From an uncultured Campylobacter sp. (lineage in GTDB: Bacteria > Campylobacterota > Campylobacteria > Campylobacterales > Campylobacteraceae): a stretch of 14,724 nt of DNA. The stretch covers positions 1 through 14,724 of the forward strand of contig CAJPSJ010000016.1 of NCBI GenBank assembly GCA_905373295.1. Reading direction: 5' to 3'. A program made the translations under genes and the position numbers. Below are positions 6,359 to 13,297 of the stretch, piece by piece (the first letter of the stretch is position 1; the number at the start of each line of letters is the position of its first letter). The notes under the pieces are model-generated. The model ran no database searches, was not told where the DNA came from, and worked only from the letters and a program-made list of their open reading frames with translations.

Positions 6359-8153
6359 TCTTTTAAATTTAGCCTCGATCGCGCCTATGGCGATACTCGG
6401 AGGATTTGCCCTGCTGATGCTCGCGGTTTCGCTTTTTGCGCGCACGCTATCGTATAAATTTTACGCCGTCATTACGATACTAGCACTAGCTCTCGGCTTT
6501 GGGCTCGTTTTTGGTTACAACAGCGGCATACGTGGGCTTTTTGACGTGATGCTAGTGGACGGAATCGCGACGCTATCGATGCTTATCATGCTCGCAGGCT
6601 CGATATTTTTCATCTTTCTATCTTTGGGTGCAAGAAGCGCGCACGAGTACCACACCGCGGAGTTTTTCGTGCTGTTTTTATTCGTGCTCGTGGGGTATGA
6701 GTTTATGGTCGCGAGCGAAAGCTTAATGATGATCCTCGTGGGACTTGAGACGGGCTCGCTGGCGCTTTATACGCTAATCGCTCTTCACAACCGCGCCAGA
6801 TCAATCGAAGCGGCGCTAAAATACTTCATAATGGGTGCGCTGGGATCGGGGTTTTTCGCATTCGGTGCGGCGATGTTTTTTCTATCGACCGGCTCTATGG
6901 AAATTTCAAACATCGCGCAGATCGCCAAGAGTTCAAATTTACAAACCAATGTCTTGCTTTTCGCCGCCTGCTCATTTATGATCGTCTCGATAGGATTTAA
7001 GCTCTCGCTGATCCCGTTTCACACCTGGACGCCCGACGTTTACGATGGCGCGAGCTCGGCTATGGCGGGCTTTTTGTCCGTCGTGCCCAAGATCGCGGGC
7101 TTTGTCGTGGCGATCAGGCTATTTGAAGCGCTGCAAAGCATCGGCGTGCAGTGGCTAAACATCGTGCTCTACGCCGTAGCGGTGCTTACGATGAGCTTAG
7201 CGAACCTCATGGCGCTCGTACAGCGCGACGTCAAGCGGATGCTCGCTTTCAGCTCCATTTCGCACGCAGGCTTCGTGCTCTGCGCGATCGTGATCGGCTC
7301 GACGCAGGCAAACGCCGCACTTTTCACCTACTGGATCCTATATGCCGTCGCAAACCTCGGTGCGTTTGCGTTCATCTGGTGCGTGCGGCAAAGGCGCGCT
7401 CGCTCGTTAAATTTAAAATTTAAAACCCAAAGTTCCGCTTTAAATTTAAATGCAAACGGCGAGGGGAGTGAGAGCTTTATCTCAAACGCAAAGCCCGCTT
7501 TTTCGCAAAATCACGAGCCGAGCTCTGCCGGCAAGTTAAATTTAGGCGCGAGCGGACAAATTTCAGCCTGCGACGAGTGGAATTTTAAAGCGAGCGAGCA
7601 GAATTTTAAAGTAGGCGAGCAGAATTCCAAAGAAAACGAGCAAAATTTTAAAGCGAGCGAGCCCGGCGCGGAAGCGACCCTTTTTGGCACTGAAACTTGC
7701 GAGCCCGGCGCCGAAACTTTCGAGCAAAGCTCTAAATTTACAGCTCGCTTCGAGCATCCGTTTGAGAAATTTGACGGGCTGATCCGCACCCATCCGCTTT
7801 TTGCGCTATGCGCGGCGATCTTTATGCTCTCGCTTGCGGGCATTCCGCCGTTTAGCGTGTTTTGGGGCAAGATGTATCTGCTAAGCGCCGCGGTCAATTC
7901 TGGCTACTTTGCTCTCGCCGTCATCATGGCGGTAAATAGCGCGCTCGCGCTGTATTACTACCTGCGCCTCATCGTGCGTATGTTTTTGCATGAGCCGCAG
8001 GAGGACGCGGAGCTTGACGGCTCGCTGGGAGCGGTCTCGGTGCAGATAAAATTTGCCGTCGTGCTAGCTAGCGTGGCGTGCGTGCTGGCGCCGTTTTTAG
8101 TGAAATTCCTAACCGGCGCGGTAAATAATTTCGTCTTCTTAAGCGGGTATTGA
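6348..8153 (+). CDS. nuoN: Complex I antiporter-like subunit N with ~116-residue loop insertion
   Basis: Proximal antiporter-like proton-pumping subunit. ATG 6348 lies inside nuoM, with AAGG at 6335–6338 as a probable ribosome site. Expected membrane residues are present: Glu134 in VGLETGSLAL, Lys218 in GFKLSLIPFHTW, Lys248 in VVPKIAGF and Lys508 in FWGKMYLL. The protein has 601 residues against 485 in E. coli. The surplus is residues ~351–466, between the helix ending GAFAFIWCV and the one beginning HPLFALCAA. These correspond to TM11 and TM12, so the loop should face the cytoplasm (inference from the family topology). The insert is polar, ends abruptly on both sides, keeps frame, and contains a four-copy seven-residue repeat. 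Removing it leaves a protein of normal length with all helices, so function is probably kept. Confidence 0.95.
   Translation: MQNNLLNLASIAPMAILGGFALLMLAVSLFARTLSYKFYAVITILALALGFGLVFGYNSGIRGLFDVMLVDGIATLSMLIMLAGSIFFIFLSLGARSAHEYHTAEFFVLFLFVLVGYEFMVASESLMMILVGLETGSLALYTLIALHNRARSIEAALKYFIMGALGSGFFAFGAAMFFLSTGSMEISNIAQIAKSSNLQTNVLLFAACSFMIVSIGFKLSLIPFHTWTPDVYDGASSAMAGFLSVVPKIAGFVVAIRLFEALQSIGVQWLNIVLYAVAVLTMSLANLMALVQRDVKRMLAFSSISHAGFVLCAIVIGSTQANAALFTYWILYAVANLGAFAFIWCVRQRRARSLNLKFKTQSSALNLNANGEGSESFISNAKPAFSQNHEPSSAGKLNLGASGQISACDEWNFKASEQNFKVGEQNSKENEQNFKASEPGAEATLFGTETCEPGAETFEQSSKFTARFEHPFEKFDGLIRTHPLFALCAAIFMLSLAGIPPFSVFWGKMYLLSAAVNSGYFALAVIMAVNSALALYYYLRLIVRMFLHEPQEDAELDGSLGAVSVQIKFAVVLASVACVLAPFLVKFLTGAVNNFVFLSGY
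7398..7745 (+). repeat. Low-complexity, RAATTY-rich insertion in nuoN
   Basis: In-frame insert encoding residues ~351–466. It begins with closely spaced AAATTT words (7409, 7416, 7442) and ends near the AAATTT at 7734–7739. By reading it contains ten RAATTY hexamers in 348 bases; the remaining ~1.46 kb of nuoN contains seven. Asn, Lys, Glu, Ser and Ala dominate. The word AATTCCAAAGAAAA at 7623–7636 also occurs at 1773–1786 in the nuoI tail, coding NSKE in both. Confidence 0.87.
7581..7664 (+). repeat. Four tandem 21-bp units in nuoN insertion
   Basis: Four adjacent 21-base units encode NFKASEQ, NFKVGEQ, NSKENEQ and NFKASEP (residues 412–439). A RAATTY hexamer straddles the start of each unit, at 7580, 7601, 7622 and 7643, so the sites are spaced exactly 21 bases, or two helical turns. 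A further EPGAE word recurs at residues 438–442 and 452–456 just after the array. Confidence 0.9.
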
Positions 8154-8177
8154 GAGCTGTTTTTTTAAGGGAATGAG

Positions 8178-9995
8178 ATGAAAAATTTCAAAGAGTGGCT
8201 AGATGATTTAAAATCAAGAGGGTTCATAGGTAAAGATGTAGAGCTTGCCAATATCGCGGAACATATTGATGAGGAAAATGGAAAATACATTATTAAAAAT
8301 TTTTATGGCCCTCGCGCAATAGATCGCGTATTGAATTTAACTAAGATTATTTGCAAGCTTGAGGTAGAATTCCAAAATTGTGATTTTAGTAATCTATGTA
8401 TATCGGGAACTATAGAGCAAAAAATAAGTTTTATCGGTTGTAAATTTAACGAAGCGGTTTCATTTGAAAATTCTAAATTTAAAAAATGCGTTTCGTTTGA
8501 GAAAACCGAATTTAACAGCATTGTTGACTTCTCAAATTGCATATTTGAAAAACAGGTAAATTTCGATAACTCTGACGAGAAAGAATATACAAAACCAATA
8601 AATTTTTCTAATGTTATATTCCAAGATAACGCTTATTTTAATAATATCGTATTTAATAATCGTGCGGACTTCCATGGGGCTATATTTAAAAAAATAGCAT
8701 CTTTTTATGGCGTGCGATTTAAAGACTTTGTAAATTTTTCCGCCACTATATTTGAGGGGGATTTAAATTTAGTAAATTCTAAACTGGACTTTGAATATGA
8801 AGATTTGAAGAAAGCTATAACCAAAGCTGCAGAAAATAGCTCGATTAAAGAGGTGGCGAATGATTTCCGCGATAGTTTTAGGGTTTTAAAAAATATCGTA
8901 ACTAAAACAGGGAATCATCTTGAGGCTATAAGGTATCGCGTTTCCGAATTGTATTGTAAGGAGATAGAGCTAGAGGACGATCTTAAAGATAAAGAATCTA
9001 AAGATCCTGCAAGAAAAAATATTAAAAATTTTATAGATTTAATGCTATTAAAACTTTATCGCGTTACGAGCGATCATCATTCAAATCTCGTAAAGATCAT
9101 TAATTTTGCCGTCACTATCGTAGTGTTTTATGGGCTCTTAAATTGGTTTTTCCCTCGTTTGTATGTATGTTTGGAAGTCTGTTTGGAAAAAAGGGAGTTT
9201 TGCTTACAAGATCTGTTATTTTTTATTACTTTTATCTTTACAGCAGTTATGTTTGCAATTTGGATTATAAGGGCGGCCGCTCAAAGGTGGAAAAGTCTCG
9301 TAATTGTCCTAATACTTCCAATTTTTCTTATTGCTATGCTTCAACCTATGTCCAGATCTTTTTTACACTATTCATTTATGTCAGAATTAAATGATATCCT
9401 TAATACCGCAGGTGTATTTATTCTTATATTTTTGTTCCTTATTTGCGGATATACCTATATCTCTGAAAAGATGGGGTATGTAATTTCTTACGTTTTTCAT
9501 ATTTTTCTCTATGTTTGCTTTATAGTGTTTTTATTAATTAGGCCGGAACTTTTTAATCCATTTAGCGGGATATTTCAAAGCACAAAAATAGAGCCCGATA
9601 AATTTAGAAATTATGTATTAGAAAACAATGAAAGTGCACCAAAGGAAATTTTAGATTTAATAGAGACTAATAGCAGCAAAAATAAGGATTATAATATCAA
9701 ATTGATTTCCGATCATCGTCTTAAAATTTTAAAGAAAATAGATAGTATAAATGATCAATCAAAGCCCAAAGCAAGATCAAATGTATTCAGTTATTTTTGC
9801 CCTTCTGCATATTTAGAAGAATCTAAAAATGATAAAAAATATGTGCAAATTTATAACATTCTTTTGGATGACGAAATTTCGGAAATATCTAAAAAAATAT
9901 CAAAAGCGGGTTATTTGGTTTATACTTTTATTATGCTTTTGGTTATTTACTCTCTTACAAAAACGGCGCGTCGCAACTCCATCGTACCTAGTTAA
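8178..9995 (+). CDS. Pentapeptide-repeat membrane protein, AT-rich, function unknown
   Basis: 605 residues from ATG 8178, with AAGGG at 8167–8171. Residues ~62–200 form a run of pentapeptide repeats in ten-residue steps with Phe at the core, for example SFIGCKF, SFENSKF, DFSNCIF, DFHGAIF and NFSATIF. This predicts a right-handed beta solenoid with about 12–14 coils' worth of repeats. Residues ~225–265 (DSFRVLKNI ... EAIRYRVSELYCKEIEL) resemble a helical connector that often follows such repeats in membrane-bound members. Five hydrophobic helices follow (about 307–325, 345–364, 372–390, 409–427, 433–454), then a polar domain of ~120 residues and a last helix (578–594). No enzyme motif and no potassium-channel filter were found. 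Spot GC counts of 18–37 % per line set it apart from its neighbours, suggesting acquisition. It may be cotranscribed with nuo, but this is not shown. Confidence 0.85.
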   Translation: MKNFKEWLDDLKSRGFIGKDVELANIAEHIDEENGKYIIKNFYGPRAIDRVLNLTKIICKLEVEFQNCDFSNLCISGTIEQKISFIGCKFNEAVSFENSKFKKCVSFEKTEFNSIVDFSNCIFEKQVNFDNSDEKEYTKPINFSNVIFQDNAYFNNIVFNNRADFHGAIFKKIASFYGVRFKDFVNFSATIFEGDLNLVNSKLDFEYEDLKKAITKAAENSSIKEVANDFRDSFRVLKNIVTKTGNHLEAIRYRVSELYCKEIELEDDLKDKESKDPARKNIKNFIDLMLLKLYRVTSDHHSNLVKIINFAVTIVVFYGLLNWFFPRLYVCLEVCLEKREFCLQDLLFFITFIFTAVMFAIWIIRAAAQRWKSLVIVLILPIFLIAMLQPMSRSFLHYSFMSELNDILNTAGVFILIFLFLICGYTYISEKMGYVISYVFHIFLYVCFIVFLLIRPELFNPFSGIFQSTKIEPDKFRNYVLENNESAPKEILDLIETNSSKNKDYNIKLISDHRLKILKKIDSINDQSKPKARSNVFSYFCPSAYLEESKNDKKYVQIYNILLDDEISEISKKISKAGYLVYTFIMLLVIYSLTKTARRNSIVPS

Positions 9996-10009
9996 ACAGC
10001 ATAGATCTT

Positions 10010-10915
10010 TCAAATCTCGCGGCGAAGGAGCTTTAAAATTTCACGCTCCAGCTCTTGCGGCGGCGCCGAAATTTTATCCGCGAACTGCGAGCGGTTGAAG
10101 GTGCGCTGGCGCTTTGCAAGCTGTACCGTGTGCAGGCTTACGAGCTGCTCGCACTGCGCCCGCGAGATCTGCCCGCGCAAAAGCTGCCCGCACTCCTTTA
10201 GCCCGATGCAGCCTAGCGCCCTGCACTCCGCACCGTAGCGAGCGAATAAAAACTCCGCTTCCTCCAAAAGCCCGCGCTCAAACATCGCCTTCGTGCGCGC
10301 CTCGATACGTCCTGCAAGCCACTGCTTGGGCGCGTCGATCTCAAAAATTTTAATATCCGAAATCACGGGCGGGGCGGTTTTTTCGCGCAGAAATTTACTC
10401 GGCGCCTCGCCGCAAAATTTATAGATGCTTAGCCATTTTCTTAACCGAAAGCTGTCCGCTGCGCTAAGCTTTGCGGCAAATTCCGGATCGATCCGCTGCG
10501 CTAGAGCGCAAATTTCATCGTTTGAAATTTCACTTTTAAAATCGGGAACCTTCGGCGCCAGCCCGCTTAACATCGCCTTTAGATAAAATCCGCTGCCGCC
10601 CGTGATTATCAAAGGCGCGCCGCTACGCTCTGCAAAAGCCCGCGCGGCTGCGTATTCTTTGATAAACCCGCCGACGCTGAAGTACTCGTTTGGATAGATT
10701 AAATTTACGCCGAAGTGCCTGATCTCGCGCAGCTGCTCCTCGCTTGGCTTAGCGCTTGCGATGTCGATTTGCCGGTAAATGCAGAGCGAATCGAGGCTTA
10801 AAATCACGGCGCCGATTTCTCGCGCGATACTTAGCGCAAGATCGCTTTTGCCGCTTGCTGTGGTGCCGATGATCGCGATCTGCGGGCTTGCGTGCGAGTT
10901 TTGATTTTGGTTCAA
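10010..10915 (-). CDS. miaA: tRNA dimethylallyltransferase
   Basis: Adds a dimethylallyl group to N6 of A37 in tRNAs that read UNN codons. With a TTG start at 10915 the protein has 301 residues, normal for the family. It shows the P-loop GTTASGKS (residues 17–24), the [16 protein letters not shown] motif (from Asp42), [11 protein letters not shown] (106–116), CIGLKE (236–241) and AKRQRTF (267–273), which covers the usual tRNA-binding signature. The longer reading from TTG 10945 is rejected because a TATAAT box on the same strand (10951–10946) would leave almost no room for a leader. AAAAGGA six to eight bases before TTG 10915 fits a ribosome site. The gene is convergent with the pentapeptide gene (14-base gap, no clear terminator) and divergent from the prenyltransferase gene. 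Confidence 0.94.
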   Translation of the reverse strand: MNQNQNSHASPQIAIIGTTASGKSDLALSIAREIGAVILSLDSLCIYRQIDIASAKPSEEQLREIRHFGVNLIYPNEYFSVGGFIKEYAAARAFAERSGAPLIITGGSGFYLKAMLSGLAPKVPDFKSEISNDEICALAQRIDPEFAAKLSAADSFRLRKWLSIYKFCGEAPSKFLREKTAPPVISDIKIFEIDAPKQWLAGRIEARTKAMFERGLLEEAEFLFARYGAECRALGCIGLKECGQLLRGQISRAQCEQLVSLHTVQLAKRQRTFNRSQFADKISAPPQELEREILKLLRREI

Positions 10916-10945
10916 GGCGTTTCCTTTTGTAAATTTTTCGTTCAA

Positions 10946-10951
10946 ATTATA
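10946..10951 (-). promoter_or_regulatory. Probable miaA -10 box
   Basis: On the minus strand the sequence reads TATAAT, preceded by AAATTTGA. A start about seven bases downstream would give a leader of roughly 20–25 bases to the TTG at 10915. No convincing -35 box is seen, which is usual for Campylobacter sigma-70 promoters. Confidence 0.55.
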
Positions 10952-10973
10952 TCAAATTTAGAGCTATTCTTAC

Positions 10974-10989
10974 TTTTTTTTGATACAAT
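10974..10989 (+). promoter_or_regulatory. Probable promoter of the prenyltransferase gene
   Basis: A run of eight T (10974–10981) precedes TACAAT (10984–10989), the T-rich plus -10 arrangement typical of Campylobacter promoters. It is followed by AAGGGG at 11002–11007 and ATG at 11012, giving a short leader. The region is divergent with the miaA promoter about 30 bases away. Confidence 0.5.
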
Positions 10990-11011
10990 GGTGCCCAAAA
11001 TAAGGGGCGAA

Positions 11012-11881
11012 ATGGCTAAATTTAAAGAAATTTTATCCGATATCAACGAATTAATAGTTTTTAAACACTCGGTTTTCGCGCTACCGTTTATCTTTACGGC
11101 GATGATTACTGCAAGCAAGCTGCAAAACGGCTCGGTATGGTTCGGCTGGAAATTGCTTTTTTTGGGGATTTTATGTGCGGTGAGCGCGAGAAGCTTCGCG
11201 ATGGCGCTAAATCGTTACTTGGACGAGGATATCGACCGCGCCAATCCGCGCTGCGCCTCGCGCCCTAGCGTGGACGGACGGATCGGACGCGGGAATTTGC
11301 TGCTTTTCATCATCGCAAACGCGGTGGTTTTCATAGCGGTTTCGGCGTTTATAAATCCTTTGGCGTTTAAGCTTTCGGTGCCGATTTTAGCGGCATTGGG
11401 TGGGTATTCGTATTTTAAGCGCTTTAGCGAGACCGCACATTTGATGCTAGGCTTTTGCTTGGGGCTTGCGCCGATTGCGGGCGCGATCGCCGTTAGCGGC
11501 ACAATTCCGCTATGGTCGGCGCTGCTATGCCTCGGGGTAGTATTTTGGGTGGGCGGCTTTGATGTGCTGTATTCGCTTCAAGATATGGAATTTGACCGCA
11601 CGGCAGGGCTTTACAGCATCCCTGCGCTTTACGGCAAGGAAGCGTCGATGTTTATCTCCAAAATTTTTCACGCCGTGGCGGTGCTTTTTTGGCTGTTGTT
11701 TTGCGCGGCGGCAAATTTAGGCTTTTTTGCCTATCTTGGCGTGGCTGCGTGCGCGACGATTTTGTACTTCGAGCATAGGATCGTGCGTAACGATTTTAGC
11801 AAGATCGATCGCGCGTTTTTTACGCTTAACGGCTACTTGGGCATTGCGTTTTTCGCTTTTATTTTTGTAAATTTATTTTAA
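11012..11881 (+). CDS. mqnP: UbiA-family prenyltransferase, probably menaquinone biosynthesis MqnP
   Basis: Integral membrane prenyltransferase of 289 residues. ATG 11012 is chosen over the longer open frame from 10892 because AAGGGG precedes it, a promoter lies just upstream, and the longer start would overlap miaA. The first Asp-rich motif is NRYLDEDID (Asn67, Asp71, Asp75), followed by RANPRCASRP. The second is DVLYSLQDMEFD (Asp184 to Asp195), followed by the GLYSIP motif. About eight to nine hydrophobic helices are visible. In Campylobacterota, which make menaquinone by the futalosine route and have no ubiquinone, the likely reaction is prenylation of a dihydroxynaphthoate (MqnP); the older label is 4-hydroxybenzoate polyprenyltransferase. 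The product would serve as electron acceptor for the complex I encoded upstream. Family is certain, substrate is inferred. Confidence 0.88.
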   Translation: MAKFKEILSDINELIVFKHSVFALPFIFTAMITASKLQNGSVWFGWKLLFLGILCAVSARSFAMALNRYLDEDIDRANPRCASRPSVDGRIGRGNLLLFIIANAVVFIAVSAFINPLAFKLSVPILAALGGYSYFKRFSETAHLMLGFCLGLAPIAGAIAVSGTIPLWSALLCLGVVFWVGGFDVLYSLQDMEFDRTAGLYSIPALYGKEASMFISKIFHAVAVLFWLLFCAAANLGFFAYLGVAACATILYFEHRIVRNDFSKIDRAFFTLNGYLGIAFFAFIFVNLF

Positions 11882-11891
11882 GGAACCCCCT

Positions 11892-12251
11892 ATGGATCTT
11901 AACACTATCATCATTTTAGGACTTTGCGTCGTTATATTTTTGATGTTTTTCGTCATATATTTTAAGGATAAGCAAGCGGATAAAAAATTCGAGCGATTTG
12001 ATCAGGTATTGACCGATGCTATGCAGGAAAACTATCTGCTTAAAAAGAAGGTCGAGGAGCTAAAAGAGATGATCGATTCGGGCGGTAAAGTCGCTCCCAA
12101 TATCGATATAAACGCGATTGCAGACGTAATCGACGAGACAATAGAGCAGAGACTAGATGTAGTGCCTACGATGATCGACGAGCGGGTAGAAAAGCAGATC
12201 AGACCGCTTCTGGATCGGCTTAAAGAGCTCATCGGCTCGGTAAGAAAATAG
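11892..12251 (+). CDS. Small membrane-anchored coiled-coil protein, unknown function
   Basis: 119 residues from ATG 11892. AAGGA (11880–11884) overlaps the stop of the prenyltransferase gene, so the two are probably cotranscribed and coupled. Residues ~5–24 (TIIILGLCVVIFLMFFVIYF) form one membrane helix near the N-end. Residues ~25–62 are charged and heptad-like (FERFDQVLTDAM, LLKKKVEELKEMI), predicting a coiled coil. The C-terminal half is again helical, with many Ile, Asp and Glu (INAIADVIDETIEQ). I do not recognise the family. The architecture suits a small scaffold or partner of a membrane protein; no catalytic motif is present. Base composition is like its neighbours. Confidence 0.85.
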   Translation: MDLNTIIILGLCVVIFLMFFVIYFKDKQADKKFERFDQVLTDAMQENYLLKKKVEELKEMIDSGGKVAPNIDINAIADVIDETIEQRLDVVPTMIDERVEKQIRPLLDRLKELIGSVRK

Positions 12252-12291
12252 CCGGAGCAATATAAAAATAAAATTTTGCAAAATCGCTTTG

Positions 12292-12304
12292 TTTTTTATA
12301 TAAT
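12292..12304 (+). promoter_or_regulatory. Probable promoter of moaA–queE–queD
   Basis: A T-rich stretch ends in a perfect TATAAT (12299–12304). The moaA ATG is at 12332 with AAGG at 12322–12325. The 80-base gap before moaA, unlike the overlaps that follow, makes this the likely start of a three-gene transcript. Confidence 0.65.
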
Positions 12305-12331
12305 CACCGCAAATTGATATTAAGGCAAAAT

Positions 12332-13297
12332 ATGCTAATTGATAAATTTGGACGAACGATCGATTATTTGCGCATTTCGGTTACGCAGCGGTGTAATTTC
12401 AGATGCAGATATTGCATGCCGAGCACGCCGTTTAACTGGGTGCCGCGAGAGAATATTTTAAGCTTTGAGGAGATGTTTTTATTCGTCAAGGTCGCGATCG
12501 ACGGCGGCGTAAAAAAGATCCGTATAACCGGCGGCGAACCGCTGGTGCGAAAAGGGATCGAAGATTTTATAAAGATGATTGCGGATTATGCTCCGGACAT
12601 CGATCTTGCGCTTACTACCAACGGATATTATCTCAAAAACTACGCGCGCGCCTTGAAAAACGCGGGGCTAAAACGCATCAATATGTCGCTTGACTCGCTG
12701 CGTCCGGAGCGAGCTAAATTTATAGCTCAGTGCGGCGTGCTTTATAACGTCTTAGAGGGTCTTGACGCCGCGCTTGAAGCGGGACTAAAGGTCAAGCTAA
12801 ATACCGTAGCGCTAAAGGGGATCAACGACGACGAGCTGATCTATTTGCTGGAATTTGCCCGCGAGAAGGATTGTCAGATCCGCTTCATAGAATTTATGGA
12901 AAATACCCATGCCGGCGATCTTACAGGCTTAAAATCAAACGAAATTTTAGATATTTTAAGGCGTAAATTTATCTTTACCGCTCTGCCGAAATCGCAAAGC
13001 TCGCCCGCGTCGCTTTATGCGCTTGGAGACGGCTACACCTTCGGCATCATCGATCCGCACAAGCACGATTTTTGTGAGAGCTGCAATCGCATCAGATTAA
13101 GTGCCGAGGGGCTTTTGATCCCATGTCTTTACTTCGAGGACGCGCTAAGTATCAAAAAGGCGGTCAAAGAGGGCGACATCGCTGCAGCCGCCGAAATTTT
13201 GGCTAAAATTTTAGCGAATAAGCCCGAAAAAAACCGCTGGCAAACGGACGCTTCGAATGAAATTTCAAGCCGCGCATTTTACGAGACGGGCGGATGA
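12332..13297 (+). CDS. moaA: GTP 3',8-cyclase (molybdenum cofactor, radical SAM)
   Basis: Converts GTP to 3',8-cyclo-GTP, the first step of molybdenum cofactor synthesis. It has 321 residues from ATG 12332; the in-frame TTG at 12314 is less likely because the ribosome site (AAGG at 12322–12325) lies downstream of it. The radical SAM cluster is bound by Cys21, Cys25 and Cys28 (CNFRCRYC), and ITGGEP lies at 65–70. The second, substrate-binding cluster uses Cys248, Cys251 and Cys265 in [13 protein letters not shown] and CLY. The protein ends in Gly-Gly, as MoaA proteins do; that tail is needed for catalysis. C. jejuni is remembered to have more than one moaA-like gene, so this may be one of two. 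The stop overlaps the queE start (ATGA, 13294–13297). Confidence 0.93.
   Translation: MLIDKFGRTIDYLRISVTQRCNFRCRYCMPSTPFNWVPRENILSFEEMFLFVKVAIDGGVKKIRITGGEPLVRKGIEDFIKMIADYAPDIDLALTTNGYYLKNYARALKNAGLKRINMSLDSLRPERAKFIAQCGVLYNVLEGLDAALEAGLKVKLNTVALKGINDDELIYLLEFAREKDCQIRFIEFMENTHAGDLTGLKSNEILDILRRKFIFTALPKSQSSPASLYALGDGYTFGIIDPHKHDFCESCNRIRLSAEGLLIPCLYFEDALSIKKAVKEGDIAAAAEILAKILANKPEKNRWQTDASNEISSRAFYETGG

Noticed and set aside
8154..8177. Possible terminator after nuoN (seven T at 8160–8166)
   Set aside because: Only a weak 5-bp stem with a G-T pair can be drawn before the T run, and the run directly precedes a ribosome site, so I cannot support a terminator.
9143..9394. Small plus-strand open frame within the pentapeptide gene
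   Set aside because: It lies entirely inside a larger gene with a clear protein pattern and has no supporting features.
8460..9560. Potassium channel fused to pentapeptide repeats
   Set aside because: Such fusions exist, but no TxGYG-type filter or pore loop is seen between the helices here.
9500..9995. Terminator between the pentapeptide gene and convergent miaA
   Set aside because: The 14-base gap has no stable hairpin; only a 4-bp AGAT/ATCT stem is visible around 10003–10017.
12273..12284. Perfect 12-base palindrome ATTTTGCAAAAT before moaA, as operator or terminator
   Set aside because: It is perfectly symmetric with no loop and AT-rich, so a poor hairpin; an operator role is possible but nothing else supports it.
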